Source of the DNA: CAIZGX01 sp964385405
Lineage (GTDB): Bacteria > Bacteroidota > Bacteroidia > Flavobacteriales_D > Sanyastnellaceae
Assembly (NCBI GenBank): GCA_964385405.1
Contig: CAYLOT010000009.1
Span: 30,451 to 94,450 of the forward strand
Length of the DNA: 64,000 nucleotides
Direction of reading: 5' to 3'
Shown: positions 1 through 8,745 of the stretch, in pieces
How the letters are laid out: every line of letters begins with the position of its first letter
Position numbering within the stretch: position 1 is the first letter of the stretch
Program-made: the position numbers and the translations under genes
Notes under the pieces: generated by a model
The model's input: only the letters and a program-made list of their open reading frames with translations
Told to the model about the DNA's origin: nothing
The model's database searches: none

Positions 1-1797
1 ATCGGCTTGCTTAATGAAGATACTTCTTAAAATACGATCCCAACTCCAATGCTGATTAATCGGACGCTCAGACGGATCAAGATCGTGAATACTTAACTGC
101 TCCTTGTCCATAAAGCCGTCTTGCTGAAGATAAACTTCCGTGCCTTCCAACTTTCCGAAATACATCTGCTCTGCTTTCTTCTGCCAATCAGCAGCTTCTT
201 CAGCAAAGTTCAAATTCATCTTCGCACATTTCGAGGCGAACAATTCTGCGTTTTCACGAGACACCTTCTCTCCCACTTCCTTCGCATACTTCATGCACCA
301 CGCCGCGAAATAATTCGTGTACCAGTTGTTGTTAATGTTGTTCTCGTATTCATTCGGACCGGTAACGCCAAGCATGACATACGCCTGTTTCGCTTCAGAC
401 CAATTCACACGCTGCGCCCAAAAACGCGCAATGCCCACCAACACATCTATTCCATATTCACCTAAATGCGCCTCGTCGCCCGTGTACTTCACGTAGTTGT
501 AAATGGCATACGCTATTGCTCCGTTGCGGTGAATTTCCTCAAACGTAATCTCCCACTCGTTGTGACACTCTTCTCCGTTCATGGTCACCATCGGATACAA
601 CGCAGCACCGTTCTTGAATCCCAACTTCGCGGCATTCTCAATGGCTTTGTCTAATTGATTGTATCTGTATACCAACAACTGTTTCGCTACGTGCGAATCG
701 CGCGTGCTCTGATAAAACGGCAAACAATACGCCTCTGTGTCCCAATAGGTGCTTCCACCGTATTTCTCTCCCGTGAATCCTTTCGGACCAATGTTCAATC
801 GCGCGTCTTGTCCAGTATAAGTCTGATTCAAATGGAAAATATTGAAACGAATACCTTGCTGTGCCTCGTCGTCTCCTTCAATCACAATATCTCCCAACTC
901 CCACACTTTCGCCCATGCAGCAACGTGTGCAGCACGAAGCGCTTCGTATCCTTCACCTGCCGCAGACTGCGCGGTTTGCGCAGCAACAGTAGCCAATTTT
1001 TCATTCTTTTCATTCAAAGAACTTACAATGCCCACATACTTTTCAATGATCAACGGCGCATTTTCTTCAACATGAAATACAGCAGTATTTTCAATTCGGG
1101 TTGAAGTGGTTGAAGATTCAATTTTTGCTTCTGCGTTGTAACGCACTTCTTGCGCCCATGCCACTTGAAATCCCGTCTTCAAGGTTTCAGAAACTGCCAC
1201 TCCTCCACTAGCTGAAACCGCAGTTGATACAGGCTTCCAGAACAATTCATCGTAATTACTATCGTGATTACGAACTTCCGTTTCAATGAAGGCCGCGTAT
1301 TTAATTTCCGCTTTTCCATTCAACGGAGTTATGCTGTAGCGAATAGCAGCCACATCGTCGTTAGCCAAGCTGCAAAAGCGCTCTGCGATTAACGACACCT
1401 TCGTTCCCTTCGGCGAAGTAGCTGTGCATGAGCGTTGCAACAGGCCTTCGCGCATGTTCAATTCTCTTCTAAAATTAGAAACGGTCCACGTATTCAAATC
1501 GAACACTTCTCCGTTTATGGTCACATCTATTCCAATCCAAAACGCCGAGTTCAACACCTTCGCGAAGTACTCGGGATAACCGTTCTTCCACCATCCGACG
1601 CGGGTTTTATCTGGATAGTACACGCCTGCAACATAGCTTCCCTGCAAAGTTTTCCCCGAAAACGCTTCTTCGTGATTGGCGCGTTGTCCGAATTTACCAT
1701 TGCCAATACTGAAAATACTTTCAGAACTGCGCTGCAGATCTGCATGAAAATCTTCCTCAACAATTGACCACGGATGCGTAGATAGATACTTTATCAT
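1..1797 (-). CDS. GH65 glycoside phosphorylase (maltose phosphorylase-like), C-terminus off window
   Basis: My reading of the minus strand gives 599 uninterrupted codons from an ATG at 1797 to the window edge; the last part of the usual ~770-residue protein is missing. GH65 enzymes phosphorolyse alpha-glucobioses such as maltose, trehalose or kojibiose to glucose 1-phosphate plus glucose. Diagnostic stretches are an early SIGNG...GQRANHEE, GEKYGGSTYWDTEAY, and the active-site segment ECHNEWEITFEEIHRN; E414 in HNEW is probably the general acid. No signal peptide is visible, so it is cytoplasmic. An inverted repeat 41-55 bases upstream resembles one in front of the NUDIX regulator and the OYE gene, suggesting common control. 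The exact disaccharide cannot be told from sequence; maltose is the best guess. Confidence 0.9.
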   Translation of the reverse strand, partial: MIKYLSTHPWSIVEEDFHADLQRSSESIFSIGNGKFGQRANHEEAFSGKTLQGSYVAGVYYPDKTRVGWWKNGYPEYFAKVLNSAFWIGIDVTINGEVFDLNTWTVSNFRRELNMREGLLQRSCTATSPKGTKVSLIAERFCSLANDDVAAIRYSITPLNGKAEIKYAAFIETEVRNHDSNYDELFWKPVSTAVSASGGVAVSETLKTGFQVAWAQEVRYNAEAKIESSTTSTRIENTAVFHVEENAPLIIEKYVGIVSSLNEKNEKLATVAAQTAQSAAGEGYEALRAAHVAAWAKVWELGDIVIEGDDEAQQGIRFNIFHLNQTYTGQDARLNIGPKGFTGEKYGGSTYWDTEAYCLPFYQSTRDSHVAKQLLVYRYNQLDKAIENAAKLGFKNGAALYPMVTMNGEECHNEWEITFEEIHRNGAIAYAIYNYVKYTGDEAHLGEYGIDVLVGIARFWAQRVNWSEAKQAYVMLGVTGPNEYENNINNNWYTNYFAAWCMKYAKEVGEKVSRENAELFASKCAKMNLNFAEEAADWQKKAEQMYFGKLEGTEVYLQQDGFMDKEQLSIHDLDPSERPINQHWSWDRILRSIFIKQAD

Positions 1798-1837
1798 GAT
1801 TTCTATTTATTCGAATTGAAGACACAAAGAAAAGAAA

Positions 1838-1852
1838 GTGTACTTAATACAC
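1838..1852. promoter_or_regulatory. Inverted-repeat operator candidate upstream of GH65 gene
   Basis: Perfect 5+5 inverted repeat GTGTA-CTTAA-TACAC, preceded by GAAA. It sits 41-55 bases before the GH65 start codon. An almost identical element lies at 3919-3933. I infer binding by the NUDIX-type regulator encoded at 3942-4655. Confidence 0.5.
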
Positions 1853-1871
1853 CAACTCTATTTTTTCACAA

Positions 1872-3878
1872 CTAAAATTTCAAGGCCCACTCGGTTGCTT
1901 CGCGAATAACTTTCTTCGCGTCGAGCAATGCCGTGTCGTTCGCACCACCGAGAACGTGAACAGGAACGCCCTCTTCCACCAACGATAAAATGTGCGTGGG
2001 AGTCGATTGCTGACCCAAGCACAACACCACAGCGTTTGGCTTCAACACATAATCTATTCCGTTTGAGTTGAACAACAATTCTCCGCCAACGATACGAATT
2101 CCTGTGGTGCCGTTGAACACGCCCACTCCCAACTGCTGCAATTCAGTGCGGTGCGACCACACTGTTGTCTTGCCCAATTTATTTCCCAACTTCTTATTGC
2201 TTCGCTGAAGAATAGCCACCTCACGAAGTGGTGTGCGTTCTTGTTTGAGCTGAATCGCACCACGATGTTCAAGCTGCTGATCAATTCCCCAAAACGCATT
2301 GTACGCTTCTTTCGTTTCGCTGTCTTGCGTGAGCAAAGACGCCACGTCCATGGCAATGCCGCCTGCACCCAGAATAACAATTTCTTCTCCTAAAGATTTG
2401 TATTGCTGAATGGCTTCAACATAATTCAAAACAGGTATTGAGCCGTCGTTTTCTTCCCAAGCATACGCGCTGGGAACCACGCCGGTAGACCAAACCACCT
2501 CTTCGAAATAATTCTCTTTGAAATTTTTCAGTTGGAAGGAAGTGTTCAAATGAATCTTCACCTCGTGCATTTTCAATTGCTCAGTATAATAACGCAAAGT
2601 CTCTGCGAATTCTTCCTTCCCGGGAACCTGCGCGGCCAAGCGTAGCTGTCCTCCAATGGAATCTTGCTGTTCAAAGATTTCCACTTCATTGCCGCGCTGC
2701 GCCAAAACCAGCGCTGCTGTCAGCCCCGATACTCCTGCGCCAACAACTGCTACTTTCTTTTTATGTTCGGAAGGAACAATCTTCAATTGAAGTTCTCTTG
2801 CGGCAAACGGATTCACCAAGCACGATGCTATTTCACCCGAGAAGATCTGATCGAGACACGCTTGATTGCAGCCCACGCAGGTGTTAATGAGGTTCGACTG
2901 ATTTTGTTTGGCCTTCAACACAAAATTCGGATCGGCTAAAAACGGACGCGCAAGGCTCACGGCATCGGCCTTTCCAGATGAAATAATTTCTTCGGCCAAC
3001 TCGGGTGTATTGATTCTGTTCGTTGCAGAAACCGGAATGGAAACGTGTTGCTTCAACAATTCCGCAGCCCAAACAAAAGAACCTCTTGGAACGCGCATGC
3101 TAATGGTGGGAATGCGCGCTTCGTGCCACCCAATGCCTGTATTCAACAAATGAATGCCTTCTTTCTCCAAGGCCTTTGCAAAGGCAATGATCTCGTCTTT
3201 GCTGCTTCCTTCTTCCACCAAATCGGCAACTGAAATACGATAGATGAGCATGAATTTTTCGTTCACAGCATTGCGAATACCGCGAACAATTTCAAGCGGC
3301 AAACGCATTCTGTTTTCAAAAGAACCTCCGTATTCGTCTTCGCGTTTGTTGGTTCGTGGCGCAATAAACTGGTGCAAAAAATAGCCTTCGCTCCCCATGA
3401 TTTCCACGCCGTCGTATCCTGCAAGTTCAGCCAATTCCGCGCAGCGAATAAAATCGCAAACGGTTTGCTGAATCTCTTCAACTTTTAATGCGCGCGGCGT
3501 GTAAATGTTAATAGGCGCTTGCAACGCCGAAGCACTCACGCATTTGTCGTGCACGCCGTATCGTCCCGCATGCAGAATCTGCATGGCAATCTTTCCTTCG
3601 GCTTCGTGAACGGCTTCGGTAATGATTTTGTGTTTCGAAACTTCATTTTCTTGGTTGAAGCAAATCGCTCCCGGCCACAAGCGTCCTTCTTCATTCGGAG
3701 AAACACCTCCAGTGATCATGAGTCCGACTTCGCCTCTTGCACGTGTTGCGAAATACTCGGCCATGGCTTCGAATCCGTTTGGAAGTTCTTCCAATCCGGT
3801 GTGCATAGACCCCATGATGAATCTATTTTTTATTTCATTGTTTCCAATGGTAAGCGGACGAAGTGCTGCGTTAATCAT
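1872..3878 (-). CDS. NADH:flavin oxidoreductase / 2,4-dienoyl-CoA reductase-like (FadH/OYE family)
   Basis: 668 residues from the ATG at 3878. This start is preferred over the longer frame because the protein then opens directly with the old-yellow-enzyme barrel (LRPLTIGNNEIKNRFIMGSM). Domain order: FMN TIM-barrel (about 1-325, including YDGVEIMGSEGYFLHQF and NKREDEYGGSFENR); a 4Fe-4S site C334-x2-C337-x3-C341-x11-C353; then two dinucleotide folds, FAD (VAVVGAGVSGL) and NAD(P) (VILGAGGIAMD). This is the architecture of bacterial 2,4-dienoyl-CoA reductase and trimethylamine dehydrogenase. Hydride passes from NAD(P)H through FAD and FeS to FMN. The substrate is not certain: unsaturated acyl-CoA or another enone. 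It is transcribed away from the NUDIX regulator across a 63-base gap containing an operator-like dyad. Confidence 0.85.
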   Translation of the reverse strand: MINAALRPLTIGNNEIKNRFIMGSMHTGLEELPNGFEAMAEYFATRARGEVGLMITGGVSPNEEGRLWPGAICFNQENEVSKHKIITEAVHEAEGKIAMQILHAGRYGVHDKCVSASALQAPINIYTPRALKVEEIQQTVCDFIRCAELAELAGYDGVEIMGSEGYFLHQFIAPRTNKREDEYGGSFENRMRLPLEIVRGIRNAVNEKFMLIYRISVADLVEEGSSKDEIIAFAKALEKEGIHLLNTGIGWHEARIPTISMRVPRGSFVWAAELLKQHVSIPVSATNRINTPELAEEIISSGKADAVSLARPFLADPNFVLKAKQNQSNLINTCVGCNQACLDQIFSGEIASCLVNPFAARELQLKIVPSEHKKKVAVVGAGVSGLTAALVLAQRGNEVEIFEQQDSIGGQLRLAAQVPGKEEFAETLRYYTEQLKMHEVKIHLNTSFQLKNFKENYFEEVVWSTGVVPSAYAWEENDGSIPVLNYVEAIQQYKSLGEEIVILGAGGIAMDVASLLTQDSETKEAYNAFWGIDQQLEHRGAIQLKQERTPLREVAILQRSNKKLGNKLGKTTVWSHRTELQQLGVGVFNGTTGIRIVGGELLFNSNGIDYVLKPNAVVLCLGQQSTPTHILSLVEEGVPVHVLGGANDTALLDAKKVIREATEWALKF

Positions 3879-3918
3879 AGCCACGAATGTAAATGAAATT
3901 TTTGCTTTACATTTGAAA

Positions 3919-3933
3919 GTGTATTCAGCACAC
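3919..3933. promoter_or_regulatory. Inverted-repeat operator candidate between OYE gene and NUDIX regulator
   Basis: GTGTA-TTCAG-CACAC, an imperfect dyad with the same GAAA lead-in as the site at 1838-1852. It also lies 41-55 bases upstream of the minus-strand start at 3878, and it is 8 bases before the regulator's own ATG at 3942. The position suits autoregulation and control of the divergent gene. Confidence 0.5.
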
Positions 3934-3941
3934 GAAGTAAA

Positions 3942-4655
3942 ATGAGTAAGAAGAAAAGCGAACAAGCCCCTACGAACACCTTAGGAATGGATGTATCCGT
4001 TGACTGTGTAGTTTTCGGATTTGATAATGACACCTTGAAAGTTTTACTAATTGAGCAAAAGCAGCCCGATACAGTTCATTTAAAAACACAGAAAGCCGTA
4101 CCCGGAGATTTGGTTCTTGATAACGAAAGTTTAGACGAGGCTGCAAAGCGCATTCTTCAGGAATTGACTTCGTTGAAAGGAATTTACTTGAAGCAATTCC
4201 ATGCCTTCGGAGATCCAAATCGTGTTCGTGGATTGAAAGATCAGCAATGGCTTCGAACCTTCCGTGTGAATCCGGAAAGACGCGTATTAACCATCGGATA
4301 TTATTCTTTGGTGAAGTTGTCTGAGTTCAAACCGAAGGCAGCATCGTTTGCGGGCAACACCTACTGGGTAGACGTTTACAACATTCCTTCATTGGCCTTC
4401 GACCACAACGAAATTGTGCACAAAGCCTTGCTTATGCTGCGTCATGAACTTATGGCCGACCACATTGGATTCGAGCTTCTTCCCGAAAAATTCACGTTGT
4501 CGCAATTGCAGAAATTGTATGAGATTATTCTCGACAAAAAATTGGACAAGCGCAACTTCAGAAAAAATATTCTTCGCACAGAAACGGTTACAGCTTTAGA
4601 AGAAAAGCAACAAGGCGTGTTGCATAAACCCGCTCAATTGTTCCGTAAAAAATGA
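3942..4655 (+). CDS. NUDIX-domain transcriptional regulator (NrtR/AraR-like)
   Basis: 237 residues. An N-terminal NUDIX fold (about 14-150; DVSVDCVVFGFDNDTLKVLL is typical) is followed by a C-terminal winged-helix region (about 155-225; FTLSQLQKLYEIILDKKLDKRNFRKNIL). This two-part layout is that of NrtR-type regulators; in Bacteroidota related proteins such as AraR control sugar use. The NUDIX box is degraded: after GDLV comes EAAKRILQELTSLKG instead of REUxEExGU, so pyrophosphatase activity is probably lost and the domain would act as a ligand sensor. Neighbouring dyads GTGTA-N5-(T/C)ACAC fit a role in controlling GH65, OYE and itself. The stop codon overlaps the next gene's start (ATGA). 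The ligand is unknown. Confidence 0.82.
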   Translation: MSKKKSEQAPTNTLGMDVSVDCVVFGFDNDTLKVLLIEQKQPDTVHLKTQKAVPGDLVLDNESLDEAAKRILQELTSLKGIYLKQFHAFGDPNRVRGLKDQQWLRTFRVNPERRVLTIGYYSLVKLSEFKPKAASFAGNTYWVDVYNIPSLAFDHNEIVHKALLMLRHELMADHIGFELLPEKFTLSQLQKLYEIILDKKLDKRNFRKNILRTETVTALEEKQQGVLHKPAQLFRKK

Positions 4656-6850
4656 AGTCCCTAATTCTCTCTATTTCCTTCATTTTATTCGTTCAATTTC
4701 CTTTTGCACAACAACCGGCTTTTGGTGAAGCATTTCTTCAAAATGAAGTTGCGAGTATTTCCATTACGATCGACCCTGATTCTCTTCTTGCCATGTATAG
4801 CAACTTGGGAAATTCACATGAATTTCCTGCCGACATGGTCTACACTTTTTCAAACGGGTTTTCAGCCTACAGCCAAGTGGGCATTCGATTCCGAGGAAAC
4901 ACTTCTTTGAATGCACAAAAGAAATCATTCAAAATAATTCTAGACAAGTTCGTTGATCAGAATTTCTATGGATTGGAAGAGCTTAACCTGATTGCGAATC
5001 AGAATGACCCTTCTTTACTGCGCGCGAAATTGTGTTGGGATTTTTTCCGCAACGCGGGTTTGCCTGCGTGCAGAACATCCCATGTGCGCGTATACTTGAA
5101 CGGAACCTATGCAGGTGTGTATGTCAATGTTGAACATATAGACAGTCACTTTGCAGATGCTCGTTTCGACGATGGTACAGGCAATTTATGGAAGTGCTTG
5201 TGGGGTTCTGACCTTACGTTTCAAGGGACCAATCCAATGTTATACACCGACGATGCCTATGACCTTATTGAAAACGAATTCCTGAACAACTACAGCGAAT
5301 TGGCGCAATTTATAAACGTATTGAACAACACGCCGCTTTCTTCGCTTCCCTGTGAACTCGAAAAGGTTTTCAATGTACATGACTATTTGAAAATTATGGC
5401 GGCCGATATTCTGTTGGGAAATTGGGACAACTACATTTTCAACAAAAATAATTTCTACCTCTATCACAACGAGAAAACCGGAAAGCTCGAATACATTCCT
5501 TACGACCTCGACAATACGTTGGGCATCGACTGGGTGAACGTTGATTGGGCGCAACGCAATCTCTACACTTGGACCACTTCAAGCAACCGACCGCTTTTCA
5601 CGCGACTGCTTCAAATTCCTGCGTATCGCAATGAATTCAGCAACTACGTGAATGAATTTGTTGCCACCACATTTAACGCGAACGCCATTGAATTACAAGC
5701 GCAACAAATTCAGAACATTATAGCAGCAGCAGCAATTGAAGACACGTTGCGTCCGCTCGATTTCGGGTTTACGACCGATGATTTTTTAAACAGCATCAAT
5801 TCAGCTTGGGGCGGACACGTGGCTTATGGCATTGTGCCCTTCGTTCAAACGCGCGCTACGCAAGCGCTTCAGCAACTCGAAAACCTTCAGCCTTTTACAA
5901 GTATCTTCAACGTGGTTCCGAAATTTCAAAACGACAGCCTCTTCGTTACCTTCCAAAGCAATCTCAATGCAAATGAACTTGCTGTGGTATGGAAGGAAAT
6001 TGGAACTTCAACTTGGAATATTGAAACACCTGCCTCTGAAGGATTCTATGGAATAACCGACCAGCTCTACTCTTTCGCCGGCACTCTTCCGACCGACAGT
6101 ATAAACGTTATAGTGGGTGCCATTCCGTTAATTTGGGTGAACGATATCGATGACCACGATTGTAATTTTATCTATTTATATGGAAAAGAATCTAGTTCTC
6201 CATTAGTCATAAACGAACTTGCTCCAAGAGGAACGGATAACTGCATTGATTTTTTTGGCTCGAACGAAGATTGGATTGAATTATACAATCCTGGTCCGTC
6301 AGCAGTTTATTTAGGTAACAAGTTCATCTCTGACGACCCAAGTGATTGGAATAAATGGCCTTTGCCGAATGTGACACTTGATCCGGGAGAATTTCAATTG
6401 CTCTTCGCAGACAATGAACCTGAACAAGGTGTAAATCACTTAGATTTCAAACTGAATGGAACTTCCGAAACCATTTATGTCTCTGAGGTTCAAAATAACG
6501 CTCGTCTTCTAATAGACTCAATTACGTATTTCAATGTTCCAATAAACAATTCATTCGGAAGAGAGGCCGATGCCAGTCCGATTTGGATAAACTGGAACGT
6601 ATCTACGCCGAATACAAGCAATCTTGCGGTAAGTGTGAATGAATTTTCATCTGGTATTTCAATTTACCCAAATCCGGTTATTGAATTGCTTCACAGCACA
6701 GAAAAGATATCTGGAAGAATTGTTTCTTCAAGTGGACAAACTGTTTTGTTTTTCAGCAATACGCAAGAAATCGACTGTCGAAATTTGCCTTCAGGCGTTT
6801 ACACCTTGCTTACTGACAAAAGTCTTTTCCGATTTATTAAATCGAATTAA
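4652..6850 (+). CDS. Secreted CotH-kinase-like protein with lamin-tail domain and T9SS sorting tail
   Basis: 732 residues. A signal peptide (about 1-19, ending FPFAQ) is followed by a CotH domain (about 30-400) with VGIRFRGNTS, LGNWDNYIFNKNNFYLY and YIPYDLDNTLG; the asparagine/aspartates match the CotH atypical-kinase core. Next is a lamin-tail beta-sandwich (about 510-640; VINELAPRG...DWIELYNPG). The C-terminal domain (IYPNPV...GVYTLLTD...) is a type A type IX secretion signal, so the protein is predicted to reach the cell surface. The ATG overlaps the regulator's stop (ATGA), so the two are translationally coupled, an odd pairing. Substrate and role are unknown. Confidence 0.85.
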   Translation: MKSLILSISFILFVQFPFAQQPAFGEAFLQNEVASISITIDPDSLLAMYSNLGNSHEFPADMVYTFSNGFSAYSQVGIRFRGNTSLNAQKKSFKIILDKFVDQNFYGLEELNLIANQNDPSLLRAKLCWDFFRNAGLPACRTSHVRVYLNGTYAGVYVNVEHIDSHFADARFDDGTGNLWKCLWGSDLTFQGTNPMLYTDDAYDLIENEFLNNYSELAQFINVLNNTPLSSLPCELEKVFNVHDYLKIMAADILLGNWDNYIFNKNNFYLYHNEKTGKLEYIPYDLDNTLGIDWVNVDWAQRNLYTWTTSSNRPLFTRLLQIPAYRNEFSNYVNEFVATTFNANAIELQAQQIQNIIAAAAIEDTLRPLDFGFTTDDFLNSINSAWGGHVAYGIVPFVQTRATQALQQLENLQPFTSIFNVVPKFQNDSLFVTFQSNLNANELAVVWKEIGTSTWNIETPASEGFYGITDQLYSFAGTLPTDSINVIVGAIPLIWVNDIDDHDCNFIYLYGKESSSPLVINELAPRGTDNCIDFFGSNEDWIELYNPGPSAVYLGNKFISDDPSDWNKWPLPNVTLDPGEFQLLFADNEPEQGVNHLDFKLNGTSETIYVSEVQNNARLLIDSITYFNVPINNSFGREADASPIWINWNVSTPNTSNLAVSVNEFSSGISIYPNPVIELLHSTEKISGRIVSSSGQTVLFFSNTQEIDCRNLPSGVYTLLTDKSLFRFIKSN

Positions 6851-6883
6851 GGTAATCTAGAGTTGCCTTTGTAACTTGCAGGC

Positions 6884-7882
6884 ATGTATTACAGCGACTA
6901 TCTAAAACTGGGAGACGTTCTTAACGCGCAAGAACTCGAAAGCGATAAACAAGGAAAACACGCTCACGACGAGATGTTGTTTATAGTTATTCATCAATCG
7001 TACGAATTGTGGTTCAAGCAGATTTTATTCGAAATGAAATCGGTGTACGACATTCTTGCGAAAGAGAACATTAACGACAACAGTCCTGAGTTGCAAATCG
7101 CTGTAAACCGCATGCACCGGGTTACAGAGATTCTTCGCATTTTGGTAGACAAGATTAATATTTTGGAAACCATGTCGGCGCAAGACTTCCTCGACTTCCG
7201 CGACATGCTTCGTCCGGCCAGCGGATTCCAAAGCATGCAATTCAAAGTTTTAGAAACCTTGTTGGGATTGAAAGTGGAAGAGCGTCATGGACAAGAATAT
7301 TTCACCAGTCAATTACGCAGCGAAGACGCGAAGCAAATTTATGCCTTAGCGAAAGAAACAACGTTGTTGGAATTGGTGAACAACTGGTTAGAGCGAATGC
7401 CATTTTTCGAAGAGAAATATTGGGGCAATGACGATTTTTGCACGCAATACAGAAATGCCTATTCCTCTTCACTGAGTGAAATGGAAATGCAAAACTTAAG
7501 AGCATTTGACGAATTGTTTATGTCGAATGAACCGGTTGAAAACAGAAAGTTAAGTGCGAAAGCCAGAAGAGCTGGACTCTTCATCATGTTGTACCGCGAC
7601 TATCCGATACTTCAAAATCCGTATAGAATAATTAATTCACTTCTCGACATTGACGAATTGTTGGCTACATGGAGATGGCGCCACATGAACATGGTTCACC
7701 GCATGATTGGCGGAAGATCGGGTACAGGCGGAAGCACAGGAAAAGGATATTTGAGAGAAGCGGCTATGAAGCATTACGTGTTTCAAGAGTTCGCTGAATT
7801 AACTTCTTTCTTGGTTGAACGAAGAAAATTCCCAAGTATTAGTCCTGAATTATCGAAGAAACTCGGCTTCGAGAATGGATAG
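6884..7882 (+). CDS. kynA: Tryptophan 2,3-dioxygenase
   Basis: 332 residues, close to the family's usual length. The heme enzyme opens the indole ring of L-tryptophan to N-formylkynurenine, first step of the kynurenine route to degradation or NAD. It begins with the family signature YSDYLKLGDVLNAQ...HDEMLFIVIHQSYELWFKQ. It also has FLDFRDMLRPASGFQS and, near residue 265, MNMVHRMIGGRSGTGGSTG with the heme-ligand histidine and the substrate-binding glycine/threonine loop. It is cytoplasmic and without a signal peptide. No other kynurenine-pathway gene is adjacent. It faces prmA, with a short repeat-bearing gap between. Confidence 0.95.
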   Translation: MYYSDYLKLGDVLNAQELESDKQGKHAHDEMLFIVIHQSYELWFKQILFEMKSVYDILAKENINDNSPELQIAVNRMHRVTEILRILVDKINILETMSAQDFLDFRDMLRPASGFQSMQFKVLETLLGLKVEERHGQEYFTSQLRSEDAKQIYALAKETTLLELVNNWLERMPFFEEKYWGNDDFCTQYRNAYSSSLSEMEMQNLRAFDELFMSNEPVENRKLSAKARRAGLFIMLYRDYPILQNPYRIINSLLDIDELLATWRWRHMNMVHRMIGGRSGTGGSTGKGYLREAAMKHYVFQEFAELTSFLVERRKFPSISPELSKKLGFENG

Positions 7883-7888
7883 ATAGCT

Positions 7889-7916
7889 TTGCGAGGGCAA
7901 CTGGCGTTGCGAGGGC
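7889..7916. repeat. Two short tandem units TTGCGAGGGC
   Basis: TTGCGAGGGC at 7889-7898 and GTTGCGAGGGC at 7906-7916, about 18 bases apart, in the 38-base gap between the convergent kynA and prmA genes. The same unit appears three times at 9586-9631. Confidence 0.6.
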
Positions 7917-7920
7917 GATT

Positions 7921-8745
7921 TCATCGACGCACCAAGTAAAGCATCGTCCATTCATCGCGAACGCGAGTTTCTTTCCATTCGAATGCTGAAAAGGCTTCAA
8001 GCAAGGCGGGGACGTCGTTTTCGTAGAATCCGCTGAGTAACAAAGGCGCTCCAGACTTCGTGGCGTTTTCGTAATGCTTGGCTTGCGCCAAGAGAATGTT
8101 CCGATTGATATTGGCAATGAAGACATCTGCACTCTTTCCTTCCAGTAAATCTTCAACACCTAAAAGCGCTTCAATCTTCGTGCAGCTGTTACGCTCCAAA
8201 TTTTCTAAGGCGTTCTCATACGCCCACTCGTCTATGTCAATGGCCCAAACTTTCTTCGCGCCGAGATTCTCTGCTGCAATGGCCAACACAGCTGTTCCAC
8301 TTCCCATGTCAATGACTTCCTTGTCTTTCAAATCAAGCTCGAACATTTTCTGAAGAACCAAATACGTAGTTGCATGATGACCAGTGCCGAAGCTCATCTT
8401 CGGTTCAATGATTAAGTCGAGAACACCTTCCTTCGGTTCGTGAAACGGCGCTCTCACGCGACAAAGATTATCGACATCAATTGGATCGAATTGCGATTCC
8501 CACTCTGCATTCCAGTTGATGTCTTCCATTTCCTTCTTCGAGAACTGAATGGAAATGTCTTCAATGGTTAATTCCAACAAAGCGTGCTGCAATTCTTCTG
8601 TATCGAATTGCGTTGGCACATAGGCCTCTACTCCACTTTCCGTTTCCTGAAAACTATCGAAAGCCAATTCGCTTAATGAAGCAATCACTAAATCGTTTCC
8701 CGGAATAGTCGGAGAAACTTCAAAGGTGTAAACGGTGTATTGCAT
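7921..8745 (-). CDS. prmA: Ribosomal protein L11 methyltransferase
   Basis: 274 residues. PrmA trimethylates lysines and the N-terminus of ribosomal protein L11 using S-adenosylmethionine. The N-terminal L11-recognition region (about 1-100) is divergent. The C-terminal class I methyltransferase contains MSFGTGHHATTYLVLQ (family signature), motif I VIDMGSGTAVLAIAA, an acidic residue in WAIDID and the NIN motif in VFIANINRN. Its start codon overlaps the tpiA stop by one base (TAATG), indicating translational coupling with tpiA. No unusual feature is apparent. Confidence 0.95.
   Translation of the reverse strand: MQYTVYTFEVSPTIPGNDLVIASLSELAFDSFQETESGVEAYVPTQFDTEELQHALLELTIEDISIQFSKKEMEDINWNAEWESQFDPIDVDNLCRVRAPFHEPKEGVLDLIIEPKMSFGTGHHATTYLVLQKMFELDLKDKEVIDMGSGTAVLAIAAENLGAKKVWAIDIDEWAYENALENLERNSCTKIEALLGVEDLLEGKSADVFIANINRNILLAQAKHYENATKSGAPLLLSGFYENDVPALLEAFSAFEWKETRVRDEWTMLYLVRR

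Noticed and set aside
121..1104. Series of plus-strand open frames across the first kilobase
   Set aside because: They are antisense to the GH65 gene, which reads through 599 codons on the minus strand with clear family motifs.
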